Of a DNA stretch of 64,000 nt, positions 18,370 through 28,012 are shown piece after piece. Source of the stretch: Dyella subtropica (GTDB lineage: Bacteria; Pseudomonadota; Gammaproteobacteria; Xanthomonadales; Rhodanobacteraceae); assembly GCF_026283965.1 (NCBI RefSeq), contig NZ_JAPDPD010000020.1, forward strand, positions 1-64,000, written 5' to 3'. Made by a program: the position numbers and the translations under genes. Every line of letters starts with the position of its first letter. Within the stretch, counting starts at the first letter, position 1. The notes under the pieces are model-generated. The model ran no database searches. It worked only from the letters and a program-made list of their open reading frames with translations, and was not told where the DNA came from.

Positions 18370-20526
18370 TCAGCGATGCGACTGGTCGGGAAAGCTCCCT
18401 CGTGCGGCGGCATCCTTGAGCGTGTCAGGCAGGCGCCAGTGCAGCAGTTCGCCACCGCTCAGCGCCCACAGGTCGGCGCCGTTCCATGAGAACGCCAGCG
18501 CATGCAGTTCGCCGCGCTCCGGTGCGCTGAGCCGTACCGGCGTTTGCGCTTTGGCGATATCCCACAGCACGACCTTGGGGCCGCGCGGTTTGATGCCGTT
18601 GGAGCCGATGGCCAGCAGGCGTCCGTTGGCGGAACGTGCGGCGGCTTGCAGCGTGTCGGCGCGGCCGAGCAGGGCGGACAGGCGCACACGGCCGTCTTTC
18701 AGGTCGACCACGTGCATACCGACGAAACGGTCGCTGCGGTTTGTGGCGCCGTCGAGCTTGGGCGGCATGCTGCCGTCGTCGGTCAGCATGAGCACGAAGC
18801 CGCTGGCGATCCAGCCGGCCTCCGGCGAACCCAGCGGCGTGGGCACCCAAGCCGCCGCGCCGCCTGCGTCGTTGCGGTCGGGCGTGCCGAAGCGCTGGGG
18901 CAGGGGCAGGGCACGCAGTACGTGGCCGTTGGCAGCATCCAGTTCGGCGATGCCGGGCTGGTCTTCGGTCCAGAAGGTCTTGGAGCCACGCCAACGTACG
19001 GGCCAGATATCGGTATTCCCCTTCATCCGCACATTCATCATGGACTGGCGAGCGGACGAGACCGCCAGCTGGAACGACCAGGTGCCGCCGGCAGCGGGCG
19101 GCGGCGTGGCCGGTCGCATCACGATCAGTCGTTCGCCGCCGAGCTTGCTGGCGTCCGCTTTGTCGCGATCGAACAGTGGCGCGGAGCGATGATCGAAGAT
19201 CACGGGCAGCTGATCGTCAGCCAGTTCCCAACGCCAGTTGTTGATACGGTTGTCAGTGTCGGGCAGGCCCAGGGTGTAGCTGGCGAGCTGGCGCGTCGCC
19301 ACGTCGTAAGCGTGCATCTGCGTTGCATCGTCACGCGTGGTATTGCTGGCGAACCACACGGTGTGCCCATCCGCACTGAGCGCAAGCTGGCGGGCGCTTT
19401 GGTCGCCGCGCCAAACGCTTTCCACTTTCCACTCGCCGTTGGCGTCACGCAGGCGCAACACCCGCTGTGACCAGCCGCTGGTGTCCAAGATTTCAGCGCT
19501 CAGCATCAGATCGCCATCGGGCAGGGCGAGCAGGTCCTGCGGATGGCGCAGGTCGCGTCCGGCACCGATGAGGGTATCCCAGCGGATCGGCTGCGCCTCC
19601 AGCGTTGGCTGGTCGCTGCTTGGCGCGGCCAGCGTGAATGCCGGCACCAGTGCGGTCAGGTCGGCCGGTATCGCCCAGGCCATTGGCGTAGGCGCGATGC
19701 TCATAGCATGCCCATCGGCCGCTTCGACGAGAGCGTTGCGCACGGCTTCGAACACCGGTGCGGGCACCACGCTATCGCCCAAGGTAGGTGACCGGCTGCC
19801 GCTCAGCACATTGAAGTCGCGCCAGCTCGCCAGTACTCCGTACTTTGGGTTGGGATAGCTGTCTTCGCGGCTGATGTGCACACTGGTCGCCGGGTATCCG
19901 AAGGCGGCCGAGACATCGAAAACGCGAACGGATAGCTTGCTGCTTCGTTTACCCGTCAGCCCGTAGCTGCGCTCCTGTTCCGCGTAGTAACTCGGATAAG
20001 CGACACGGAACGCATCCATGGTGGTGGGATGCTGTGGTACCGAAGTAACCCCGGCACGTGCTCGGGCGAGCCGTCGCTCCATCTCGTCGGAGGTGAGTGC
20101 GCCTTCCTTCACCGCCAGTTGTAGACGGGGTTTCTCGAAGCGAGTGGCTAGAGCATCGCGAAGATCGGGCCGGCGCGACAGCAGCACCTGGGCCCAGTCA
20201 TTGTCCAGGTAGGAAGTTTCAGTGTTGGAGGTGAATGCGCCAAGCGTAGCCAGCGCTTTTTGCACGGCCGGCTGGATTCTGTCGTACGGCGCCTCGACGA
20301 GCAGATCCACATCCGTGGCGACTTTCTCGCTGTCCTTGGTGCTCCACACCAGGATCGGCTCCTTGGCCTTGGCAGCCGGCCCGAGGTCTCTGAGGAACAA
20401 GTCGGCGGATTCAATCTTCCAACTCAATCCTTCGACGGCGGTGCTCTGTGCATGGGCGGTGTGGCCGAAGCCGAGGCTCGTGATGACCATGAGACCGGTG
20501 GCGATCCTCGCAAGATGTGCATTCAT
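18370..20526 (-). CDS. Exported protein with C-terminal beta-propeller-like region
   Basis: A 718-residue protein with a signal peptide (IATGLMVITSLGFGHTAHA). The C-terminal half contains repeated strands typical of WD40/quinoprotein-like propellers: RQLALSADGHTVWFASNTTR, RLLAIGSNGIKPRGPKVVLW and LHALAFSWNGADLWALSGGE. The N-terminal 300 residues match nothing I recognise. The ATG at 20526 follows GGAAG by seven bases; the frame continues upstream to 21309 but there it lies inside the M28 peptidase gene. It lies 86 bp after that gene on the same strand and is likely co-transcribed. Function unknown. Confidence 0.8.
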   Translation of the reverse strand: MNAHLARIATGLMVITSLGFGHTAHAQSTAVEGLSWKIESADLFLRDLGPAAKAKEPILVWSTKDSEKVATDVDLLVEAPYDRIQPAVQKALATLGAFTSNTETSYLDNDWAQVLLSRRPDLRDALATRFEKPRLQLAVKEGALTSDEMERRLARARAGVTSVPQHPTTMDAFRVAYPSYYAEQERSYGLTGKRSSKLSVRVFDVSAAFGYPATSVHISREDSYPNPKYGVLASWRDFNVLSGSRSPTLGDSVVPAPVFEAVRNALVEAADGHAMSIAPTPMAWAIPADLTALVPAFTLAAPSSDQPTLEAQPIRWDTLIGAGRDLRHPQDLLALPDGDLMLSAEILDTSGWSQRVLRLRDANGEWKVESVWRGDQSARQLALSADGHTVWFASNTTRDDATQMHAYDVATRQLASYTLGLPDTDNRINNWRWELADDQLPVIFDHRSAPLFDRDKADASKLGGERLIVMRPATPPPAAGGTWSFQLAVSSARQSMMNVRMKGNTDIWPVRWRGSKTFWTEDQPGIAELDAANGHVLRALPLPQRFGTPDRNDAGGAAAWVPTPLGSPEAGWIASGFVLMLTDDGSMPPKLDGATNRSDRFVGMHVVDLKDGRVRLSALLGRADTLQAAARSANGRLLAIGSNGIKPRGPKVVLWDIAKAQTPVRLSAPERGELHALAFSWNGADLWALSGGELLHWRLPDTLKDAAARGSFPDQSHR

Positions 20527-20612
20527 AGCGGCTTCCATTCGATGACGATGTCCTGATGCGAAGCGGCCCGCGCGAGGCGGGCCGTTCGCGAAGGGGCAGG
20601 ACAACCCGCTTC

Positions 20613-22265
20613 TTACTTGCGCTCGGAGGCACTCGCATCGCGAGCCGCGCGGAACTCCGAATCCTTGCTCCAGTTCGGCCAGGTGTTTGAATTGGCCAGA
20701 TCGCTGCCCAACGTGTAGAGGATCTGCAGGTCGCGCGCCATACCGGTGAACGGCCAGCTTGCCTCCCACTCGTCCGACGGCTGGTGGTAATGCTTGTCGG
20801 TGTACTCGTCCTCGGCCGCCTTGCCGGCCGCGAGGCCGCCATCCACCCAATCGTTGCCGGAATCGAAGGAGATCGCCGGCACACCGCGCTTGGCGAAGGA
20901 GAAGTGATCGGAGCGGAAGAAGTGGCCCGCTTCCGGCTTCGGATCCGGCGAGTAGACGAGATCCCACTTCTTCGCGGTGGCGATCAGTTCGTCGAGCAGG
21001 TCGAGCTTGGCGCTGCCGGAGATGGTGAAGTTGCGCGCCGGGCCGTGCGGATCGAGCGCATCCAGGTTGATCACGCCCACGGTCTTGCCCAGCGGGTACA
21101 GCGGGTTGGCGGCGTAATACTCCGAGCCCAGCAGACCTTTTTCCTCGGCCGTCACATTGAGGAACACGATGGAGCGCTCCGACTTCGGTGCCTTCTTGAA
21201 CGCGCGTGCCAGTTCTATCAGCGCAGCGGTGCCGGTGCCGTTGTCCACGGCGCCGTTGTAAATGCGGTCGCCCTTCGCGTCCGGTGCGCCAACGCCGAGG
21301 TGATCCCAATGGGCGCTGTAGATCACCGTCTCGTCAGGACGCTTGCTGCCTTCGATGCGACCGACGACGTTGTGCGAGGTGATGACCTTGCTGTCCACCT
21401 TGTAGTTGGCGGAAAAAGTTTCGCCCTTCAGTACCACCGGCTTGAACTCGCGCGTCTGCGCCTGCTTCTTCAGCGCCTCGAAATCCAGGCCGGCGTGCTT
21501 GAACAGGTCGACGGCGACATCGCGCTGAATCCACGCCTCCACCTGCGGATGCACCGCCGAAGGCTTGTCGCGCACGATGTCGAACATCGCATTGGTGTTG
21601 GAGTTCTTCACCGTCGCCCAGCCATAAGAAGCCGGCTCGGTCTCGTGCACGATCAGCACGCCGGCGGCACCCTGGCGTGCGGCTTCCTCGTACTTGTAGG
21701 TCCAGCGGCCGTAGTAGGTCATGGCCTTGCCGCCGAAGTCGCCTACGCCGGTCTCGAAGTCCGGGTCGTTGATCAGCACCACAGCGATCTTGCCGTGCAG
21801 ATCCACGCCCTTGAAGTCGTCCCAGTTACGCTCCGGCGCCTTCACGCCGTAGCCCACGAACACCAGCGGCGCATCGGTGATCGACACGGCCTTGGAGCCG
21901 TCCATTGCGGCGCGTACGGCGATCTGCTCGCCCTGGGTCAGCACCTGTGCCTTGCCGTCCACCTTCAGAGACAGCGATGGAGTGCCGGTGATCTCGGCAC
22001 GCTGCAGCGGCACCGCCTGCGTCCAGGTGCGCTTGCCGTTCTTCAAGTCGCCGCCCGGCTGCAGGCCGGCGGCTTTGTACTGGGCAATCAGGTAATCGAT
22101 GGTCTTGGTCTCGCCGGCCGTCGCCGGGCCGCGACCCTCGAAGGCATCCGAGGAAAGCGTCTTCACATCGGTGGAAAGGCGGTGTGTGTCGAAGCTGGGC
22201 GCATCCACCGCCATCACGGCAGCAGAGATGGACAGGGCGAGCACGGAGAGGGCAAGTCGTTTCAC
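20613..22265 (-). CDS. Secreted M28 family zinc metallopeptidase
   Basis: A 550-residue exported aminopeptidase-type enzyme with a signal peptide (LALSVLALSISAAVMA). A protease-associated (PA) insert covers about residues 130-260. The M28 metal ligands are visible in order: His in SAHWDHLG, Asp in GAVDNGTGTAALIELA, Glu-Glu in TAEEKGLLGSEYY, Asp in INLDALDPHG and His in RSDHFSFAKRGVPAI. It should release N-terminal residues from peptides outside the cytoplasm. The start codon is GTG at 22265, with AGGTAA upstream. Confidence 0.92.
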   Translation of the reverse strand: MKRLALSVLALSISAAVMAVDAPSFDTHRLSTDVKTLSSDAFEGRGPATAGETKTIDYLIAQYKAAGLQPGGDLKNGKRTWTQAVPLQRAEITGTPSLSLKVDGKAQVLTQGEQIAVRAAMDGSKAVSITDAPLVFVGYGVKAPERNWDDFKGVDLHGKIAVVLINDPDFETGVGDFGGKAMTYYGRWTYKYEEAARQGAAGVLIVHETEPASYGWATVKNSNTNAMFDIVRDKPSAVHPQVEAWIQRDVAVDLFKHAGLDFEALKKQAQTREFKPVVLKGETFSANYKVDSKVITSHNVVGRIEGSKRPDETVIYSAHWDHLGVGAPDAKGDRIYNGAVDNGTGTAALIELARAFKKAPKSERSIVFLNVTAEEKGLLGSEYYAANPLYPLGKTVGVINLDALDPHGPARNFTISGSAKLDLLDELIATAKKWDLVYSPDPKPEAGHFFRSDHFSFAKRGVPAISFDSGNDWVDGGLAAGKAAEDEYTDKHYHQPSDEWEASWPFTGMARDLQILYTLGSDLANSNTWPNWSKDSEFRAARDASASERK

Positions 22266-22398
22266 TGGCGGTTACCTGTGGGGGAGTCCGCCGCCGATAG
22301 TAGATAGCCGACGGGCCGCGGGTCCACTTTCTTGCCCGGGTTGCGCGGCGACAGTTCGCGAACGCCTACAATAACCCCCCATTAAGGCGGCAGCCCCC

Positions 22399-23121
22399 AT
22401 GACCGATCCGGTTCGCTTGGCCAAACGCGTGATTGAACAGATGCACTGCTCGCGGCGCGAAGCCGAGCTGTATATCGAGGGCGGTTGGGTGCGGGTGGAT
22501 GGCGAAGTCGTCGATCTACCGCAATTCATGGTGAGCGACCAGATCGTCACCATCGATCCCGATGCGGATCTGCAACCGATCGAACCTGCCACCATCCTGC
22601 TGCACAAACCGGTCATCGCCCAGGTCGGCCCGTGGCCGGTCACCGCCACCTCGCTGGTAACACCCGACACGCGCTGGGCGGAAGATGACAGCGGTATTCG
22701 CACGCTGAAACGGCACTTCGCGGCACTGACTTCACCGCTGCCGTTGGATCAGGACGCCAGCGGCCTGTTAGTGCTCACCCAGGACGGGCGTGTGGCGAGC
22801 CGCTTGAGCGAGGACGCCGATCGGATCGAACAGGAATACATCGTTGAGGTGTCCGGCACGATCGCGCCCGATGGCCTGCAGCGATTGAGTCATGGCCTGT
22901 CATACCAAGGCCGCGCACTTCCATCGTGCAAGGTCAGCTGGCAGAACGAGACCCATCTCCGCTTCGCCATCAAATTCGTACGTTCCGGGCAGATTCGATA
23001 CATGTGCGCCCAGGTCGGGTTGACGGTGGTGTCCGCCAAGCGCATTCGTATCGGTCGCATTCCGTTGCGCAAGATGGCGCCGGGCGAGTGGCGCTATTTG
23101 CCGGCGAGCGAGCGGTTCTGA
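22399..23121 (+). CDS. rRNA pseudouridine synthase (RsuA/RluB/E/F family)
   Basis: A 240-residue enzyme with an N-terminal S4-like RNA-binding domain (RLAKRVIEQMHCSRREAELYI) and a catalytic domain whose active-site block reads LDQDASGLLVLTQDG, with the catalytic Asp at LD. The usual GRLD is replaced by PLPLD, so it is a divergent member. The C-terminal QIRYMCAQVGLTVVSAKRIRIG block resembles RluF-like enzymes. The exact rRNA position modified cannot be assigned. Confidence 0.85.
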   Translation: MTDPVRLAKRVIEQMHCSRREAELYIEGGWVRVDGEVVDLPQFMVSDQIVTIDPDADLQPIEPATILLHKPVIAQVGPWPVTATSLVTPDTRWAEDDSGIRTLKRHFAALTSPLPLDQDASGLLVLTQDGRVASRLSEDADRIEQEYIVEVSGTIAPDGLQRLSHGLSYQGRALPSCKVSWQNETHLRFAIKFVRSGQIRYMCAQVGLTVVSAKRIRIGRIPLRKMAPGEWRYLPASERF

Positions 23122-23175
23122 ACCCGGTCTCCGGCGCGCACAATCAGTACACGCCAGCCGCGGTACGTTACTGCC

Positions 23176-23397
23176 ATGGTCAAGACCCGAGACGAGCTCA
23201 AGCTAGCCCTCGACAGTCTGCTGCTGCAGGTGCAAGGGCTATTGCGCCAGTCTGGCGACAGCGATGAGTTTTGGCCGATGTTCGCCTCCCTGGCCGATCC
23301 CATTCTCGACTCGGCCGGTCCTGATGATTTCGACTGGGCCAGTTCCCAGATCACCCATATCCTCGAGGCGAACAAGCTCACGCCGCCAGAGGCTTGA
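23176..23397 (+). CDS. Small hypothetical protein
   Basis: A 73-residue acidic, helical frame (MVKTRDELKLALDSLLLQVQ) starting 54 bp after the pseudouridine synthase. It ends cleanly, and its residue make-up is consistent with a soluble helical protein. No domain is recognised and no good ribosome site is seen. Confidence 0.55.
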   Translation: MVKTRDELKLALDSLLLQVQGLLRQSGDSDEFWPMFASLADPILDSAGPDDFDWASSQITHILEANKLTPPEA

Positions 23398-23592
23398 TCC
23401 TCGACGGTTGTGCATCGGCGAGGTTCCTGCAAAACGACGGGGCGATCCCGGGCCTTCACGGCCGCTACACAGCAGTGCATGGCCTCCTGAATATGGACGT
23501 TCCGCGCGTTGAATTTCCTTTCGGCACCAATGCTAGATTGGCCGGCGCAACGGAGTGACACCACCACCATCACCACCAAAGGGAGATCGACC

Positions 23593-24051
23593 ATGCAGAA
23601 GCAAGTTGCTCGTGCCGTGTTTGCCGTCTTGGCTGTATTTGCTTCGGGAGCCGCTTTTGCTGCTTCACCGTCCACCGGTCTGGGGCAAGCCTGGCCCAAC
23701 ACGGCGGATGTCAGCGCCCATCCGAATTTTCATGTCTATGTGTTTACGCTGGGTGGCGTCCAATACCTTCAAGTCAACGATATGAACGGTAACGTCCTGG
23801 GCGCCGTCGGCACGGCGGGCGGACAGTTCATCACGCTGCCCATTGGCCGGTTTGCGCAGCTGGTCGCCACCGAGCAGCAGCCCGCCGCCGCAACCACCAA
23901 TGCCACGCCTGCCGCGGTGCCGGCTACCGTTTACAACGATGGCGCAACGGCATTGACGGCCACGCCCATGAGCGATGGCACCGTGCAACTGCGTGCCACG
24001 GTTACACGGGCGGTGTGCGATCCAGTGGATTGCAATATCAAGGCTGAGTAA
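23593..24051 (+). CDS. Small secreted protein, unknown function
   Basis: A 152-residue protein with a clear signal peptide (AVFAVLAVFASGAAFA) and a good ribosome site (GGGAG upstream of the 23593 ATG). The mature part has a strand-rich N-terminal region (NFHVYVFTLGGVQYLQVNDM), an Ala/Thr-rich linker and two cysteines near the C-terminus (CDPVDC) that could form a disulfide. It is convergent with the MASE1 gene and sits at the start of an accessory-looking stretch. No family recognised. Confidence 0.75.
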   Translation: MQKQVARAVFAVLAVFASGAAFAASPSTGLGQAWPNTADVSAHPNFHVYVFTLGGVQYLQVNDMNGNVLGAVGTAGGQFITLPIGRFAQLVATEQQPAAATTNATPAAVPATVYNDGATALTATPMSDGTVQLRATVTRAVCDPVDCNIKAE

Positions 24052-24074
24052 TCCTGACGCCCACCTCGGCGGCA

Positions 24075-25670
24075 TCAGTCGCCGGGGTGGGTGGGGTTGA
24101 GCAACAGAACGATCAGGCGCCGCCCCTTCCGCAGCTGCCGTTCCCGCACGTGGCCCTCGAAGGTGGCCGCTCGGTCGGTGATGGCCTTGTGACCCAGCCC
24201 ACTCGTGCTGCGACGCAGCCGGGGCAGTAGTTCGCCCCACTGGATGTGGGGCAAATGAACGGGATTTGCCCGCGCATCTACTTGGACCACGGCCCACATC
24301 CTCCCCCGCACGCCACATCGGACCTTCACCAGGATGTCAGAGATGTCTTGCGAGACGCAGGCTTCGGCACAGGCTTCACCGATGATTCGATAGATCGCCA
24401 TGTGGATCGACTGCGTGAAAAGGCTCAGAGGCCCGCGCACATCGCACCAGAAATGAACGCCGGCTTCTGCGAGTGTTCGGGCCAAAGCGCCTTCCCGGAG
24501 CGCCGCGGACAAACCGCGCTCCCGCAGCGTCAATGGGTAGAGGCTGTCGGCGACGCGGAACAGTTGATCCTGCGTGTTTAGCGCCTTGTGGCGATAGCTG
24601 CCATCGTCACCGGCCGGCTGCGGATGACGCGACCGGCCAAGCATGGTGTGAAACGCGCTATCGATAGTCTCGCGGATTTGCTCCAACGCCTGGGCGGTCA
24701 CGCGCATTTGCGCTTCACCCATGTGGACATTGCGCTGCGCCAAGGCCAGCGCGAGGTGCATGTCGGCACGCACCTTTTCCGCCCGCCGATCCAATACGGC
24801 GATACGGGCGCCGACCAGCAACATGGTCGAGATCGCCATGGCAATCAGCGTTTCAGCTTGGAGCGTCGCGTGATCGTTGCGCGCCGGCATCATCACCATG
24901 ATGGCAAAGCTCGCCAACGTCCCACCTACGGCGGCGCCTTGCCAGCCGTGACGCAGGGCGAGCCAAATGACGGGCAAGAACATCGCCATTTGAGTGGCCT
25001 CTCGGGCGTGGGCGTCACGCAGTCCTATCCACACGAGAAGCGGGAGTGCAGTCGTGGCCAGGAAGGCCGCTTCAAACAGCAATCGGCTTTCAACGACCTC
25101 ATACGCCCATGATCGCCAGCGGCCATGGGCCTCGATGAAAAGCTGCCGGAACGCCAGGCTGATCGGTACGACGGTCAGGATGCCCAGGAAATTGCCCAAG
25201 ATCAGCCGTGCAACCAGTTCGCCGTATTGCAGCACGTACCCCGGCTGGAGTGGCGTGAGCAAGATTTGGCCGATGGTCACCGCCGTGGCCAGACTCGCAA
25301 CGATGAGCGAGCACAACAGCAGCGCTGGCATGTTCACGCTATTGCGAGCGGGGAAGAGATGCCAACGCTCGCGGAACCACCACACCACGGGGATGAAGTA
25401 GCAGATGGACGGAATGAGGTTGGCCAGCGACCACAGCAATCCGAACTGGGGATAGCAGGTGATGCTGACGTAGGCGAGGCGCGCCGCGTCGCCGACGATC
25501 AATGCTGGCCAATACTTGTATCGGGTCAGCAAGAGAACGCTGAGGTGAAAGCCCGTCAGGATGATCCAGTGCGGGATAGACAGCTGCCGAAACAGAATCA
25601 ATGCAGCGCAATACGTGGCGGTTATCGCTGCGTTTCGTAAAAGGGCCTTCGCCCATGGTCCATCTTGCAT
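24075..25670 (-). CDS. MASE1-domain sensor with apparently degenerate kinase output
   Basis: A 531-residue protein. Residues 1-290 form about eight membrane segments of the MASE1 sensory type (LLWSLANLIPSICYF, LILGNFLGILTVVPI). A helical linker and a NarX-like C-terminal region follow (SLYPLTLRERGLSAALREG; IYRIIGEACAEACV; GLGHKAITDRAATFEG). The phosphorylatable histidine box (ELHD-type) of HisKA_3 kinases is not visible, and the ATP-binding N box has lost its usual Asn. The ATG at 25670 follows GGGGTGGAG; an alternative start is five codons earlier. No response regulator is adjacent. Confidence 0.75.
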   Translation of the reverse strand: MQDGPWAKALLRNAAITATYCAALILFRQLSIPHWIILTGFHLSVLLLTRYKYWPALIVGDAARLAYVSITCYPQFGLLWSLANLIPSICYFIPVVWWFRERWHLFPARNSVNMPALLLCSLIVASLATAVTIGQILLTPLQPGYVLQYGELVARLILGNFLGILTVVPISLAFRQLFIEAHGRWRSWAYEVVESRLLFEAAFLATTALPLLVWIGLRDAHAREATQMAMFLPVIWLALRHGWQGAAVGGTLASFAIMVMMPARNDHATLQAETLIAMAISTMLLVGARIAVLDRRAEKVRADMHLALALAQRNVHMGEAQMRVTAQALEQIRETIDSAFHTMLGRSRHPQPAGDDGSYRHKALNTQDQLFRVADSLYPLTLRERGLSAALREGALARTLAEAGVHFWCDVRGPLSLFTQSIHMAIYRIIGEACAEACVSQDISDILVKVRCGVRGRMWAVVQVDARANPVHLPHIQWGELLPRLRRSTSGLGHKAITDRAATFEGHVRERQLRKGRRLIVLLLNPTHPGD

Positions 25671-25865
25671 CGCTCCACCCCTCATGGAATCTCTGACGCC
25701 AGACCAGCTTAAAATCTAGATCAAATCGAGCCGCGTGTGAAACCCCAGTGAAGCACACGCGACAGCGCGCATGTTGGCCAGCGGCGATGTCGGAGAGGAG
25801 CGGTTCAACGAACTGTGCGCCAGGGCGCGAACGCGATTTCTCGGTGGGGTTGTGCGACAGCCGGG

Positions 25866-26100
25866 TGGCTGGAGGCCCTTGGCAATAAGGCGGCTAAAAA
25901 GCATTTGAGCTCAACGGCTTCCACCTCTGAGGCTCGATGCCGGGCAAATTACCGGCGGCACCCGCATCGTCGAAGCCGGCGGGTATCGGGTTTACTTTGT
26001 GATGCGCCATGGCGCCATCGTGATCCTGCTTTGTGAAGGCGACAAGAAGTCTCGGCAGGCGGATATCAAAGCGGCAAAGGCGATGGCGAAAGAGGTGTGA
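25866..26100 (+). pseudogene. Decayed RelE/HigB-like toxin gene (HI1419 family)
   Basis: The C-terminal half, ending with TGA at 26098-26100, reads GGYRVYFVMRHGAIVILL followed by CEGDKKSRQADIKAAKAMA, the strongly conserved end of RelE/HigB-type addiction toxins. Upstream in another frame WLEALGNKAAKKH resembles the N-terminal helix region of the same family. A frameshift and probably a deletion lie between them near 25905-25930, and an in-frame TGA at 25906 blocks extension. The antitoxin relic starts 2 bp later. No intact toxin can be made from this copy. Confidence 0.7.
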
Positions 26101-26101
26101 C

Positions 26102-26501
26102 ATGACTATCAAGCTTTCCACATTCGACCTATCTGAATTCCTCGACAGCGAGGAAGCCATTGCCGAATACATCAGCCAGGTTCTCGCCGAGGGTGACCAG
26201 GATGAGCTTTTGCGCGCGCTCGGTTACGTCGCAAAAAGCAAAGGGAATGACGCAAATCTCCGAGCAAACCGGCGTTGGGCGTGAGAGCCTTTACAAGTCG
26301 CTGCGCCCTGGCGCTAACCCGGCCTTTTCAACCGTCAGCAAGGTCATGGCCGCGCTGGGGCTGCATATCGAGGTAAAGCCCGTTACGCCGGCGAAACTGC
26401 GCAAGACCGTCAAGAAGAAGGTTGTTGTGGCGGCGCATAAGCGAAAGAAAGTTGTAAAGCTCGCGCCGTCCGCATCTCGCAAGGCGAGGGCCACCGACTG
26501 A
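26102..26501 (+). pseudogene. Frameshifted HI1420-family antitoxin (HTH) gene
   Basis: Frame one from the ATG at 26102 reads TIKLSTFDLSEFLDSEEAIA and continues to GYVAKSKG. The helix-turn-helix continuation (GMTQISEQTGVGRESLYKSL, then GANPAFSTVSKVMAALGLHI) is in a different frame. Removing one A from the A5 run at 26233-26237 restores a continuous protein through AKAKGMTQ, the family consensus. The restored antitoxin has a long Lys-rich tail not usual for the family. Either a real single-base mutation or a homopolymer sequencing error explains this. Confidence 0.75.
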
Positions 26502-26598
26502 CTTCGTTTCACTCGGCGGGCAGTGAAGGGCGGAGGTGGTTAAGCAGAGTTTGGGTTTAACAACCTCCGTCCCCGAAATACCCAAAGGCAGGGCGATT

Positions 26599-27831
26599 TC
26601 AGGCTTCCTTCGCCAGCGCAACCGATTGGCTGCCTGGGGTGATGGCAGCATCGCGGGCGGGCTGGGGGCTGGCGCTCGTATCGCGGGACAGGGACCACTT
26701 TGCGAAGCGACGGGCCAGCCGGATCGCAGGCAGGTCGACCAGGTTCCTGAAATGCGTCGACAAGCCGAGCGACGCCACCACGGTAAGCAGCGAAGCGAGC
26801 AACGCGGCGGTCTGGTAACCCACCGGCGTGAGAAGCAGGCCGAACGACGCCAGCCCGATGCTCGACAGTACGAAGCTGTGGGTCAGGTAGAGCGAGAACG
26901 AAATGCTGCCGAGCCATGCCAGCGGCTTGCTGGAGAGTGCCGCCGATATCGTCTTGGAGTGGAGCACCAGCCAGGTGAGTAGCAACGCGCCCAGCGAAGG
27001 AAACAGGAACGACGGCTCCGCCCGGATGCGCTGCTCGGCGAGCCAAGCGGCCAAAGCCTGCAACGGTTGGTAGGACGTGCTTAGAGCGTGGAACCCGCCA
27101 AGTACCAGTGCGAAAGCCAGCAATAGGTATCTGACGACAGGCGAGGAGGGCGGTTTCGGCCACGCGTGCAGATAGGCGCCACCAAGGAAAAGCGCACTCA
27201 GCAGATAAGGCGGCTCTCCTCTCCAGACCAGTGCGCCCGCACACAGCAGTGCATAGATGCCAGCGCAACGTGAGCTGCCAAACAGCGCCATGAAGGCAAA
27301 CAAGCTGATCGAGCCGATGAACTCGATGTTGATCGTCCACAGGATGTAGTTGTAGCCCTGGTGCCCGTACAGCAGCGAGCCGAACAGCGCGTCCTTCAGC
27401 GCCAGGTAGATGCGCGGGTTGATGTGATACCAGTCACCTAGGAAGTTCCTGGCATTGGGCACCACATCGGGCACCAGGCCCAGCCGCATCACCGCATAGC
27501 CGAGCATTACCGAGGCGAACACCGGTATGCCCAGTCGCGGCAGCCGCTTCACCGCCGCCTCGTCCAGCCGCGCCGCATGCGGGTGTGCGAAATACTTGCG
27601 CGTCAGCACGTAGCCGCTCATGGCGAAAAAGATAGCCACGGAAAAGGTGCCGTTGTAGAGCACCCGCAACGGGCTTTCCTGTAGCCAGGGTTCCCAGCCG
27701 GCCACCTTGTCCGCCATCACCCCCGACTGCAGGTACGGGAAAAACGCCCACGCGCAATGCGACAACACCACCACCAGCGCCGCGATGCCGCGCAAGCCTT
27801 CCAATGCCTGGTTCTTGCCGTGATGGTCCAT
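26599..27831 (-). CDS. Acyltransferase 3 family membrane protein
   Basis: A 410-residue integral membrane acyltransferase (OafA/NodX type), with about ten hydrophobic segments. The family N-terminus is clear (QALEGLRGIAALVVVLSHCA), including the catalytic-type His in VVLSH, and YVLTRKYFAHP follows. Such enzymes O-acylate sugars, often lipopolysaccharide or exopolysaccharide. The ATG at 27831 begins just before the conserved block; a 20-residue extension to 27891 is possible. It stands alone between the toxin-antitoxin relic and tRNA-Phe, suggesting accessory DNA. Confidence 0.85.
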   Translation of the reverse strand: MDHHGKNQALEGLRGIAALVVVLSHCAWAFFPYLQSGVMADKVAGWEPWLQESPLRVLYNGTFSVAIFFAMSGYVLTRKYFAHPHAARLDEAAVKRLPRLGIPVFASVMLGYAVMRLGLVPDVVPNARNFLGDWYHINPRIYLALKDALFGSLLYGHQGYNYILWTINIEFIGSISLFAFMALFGSSRCAGIYALLCAGALVWRGEPPYLLSALFLGGAYLHAWPKPPSSPVVRYLLLAFALVLGGFHALSTSYQPLQALAAWLAEQRIRAEPSFLFPSLGALLLTWLVLHSKTISAALSSKPLAWLGSISFSLYLTHSFVLSSIGLASFGLLLTPVGYQTAALLASLLTVVASLGLSTHFRNLVDLPAIRLARRFAKWSLSRDTSASPQPARDAAITPGSQSVALAKEA

Positions 27832-28012
27832 GGGGGGGCGAAAGGATGAGGTGAAGGAGAGGCCTGCGCACAACGCACTAAGCCAGGGCAACGAAGCGGC
27901 CAGCCTGCGGCCGCTTTCGTCGAGTTCAAGCGTTGAAGTGTTGCAAGCCAGGCTGGCGCGGGCAATGGACGAAGGTCACGTTGCCCCGCGCGCCAGCACC
28001 GGGCCACCAGCC

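Noticed and set aside
25716-25904. Leftward 62-codon frame upstream of the MASE1 gene
   Set aside because: No ribosome site, no recognisable features, and it overlaps the toxin relic on the other strand.
26230-26250. Programmed frameshifting in the antitoxin gene
   Set aside because: Restoring the frame requires skipping one base after the A5 run, which is not the usual -1 slippery-site arrangement; a mutation or homopolymer error is simpler.
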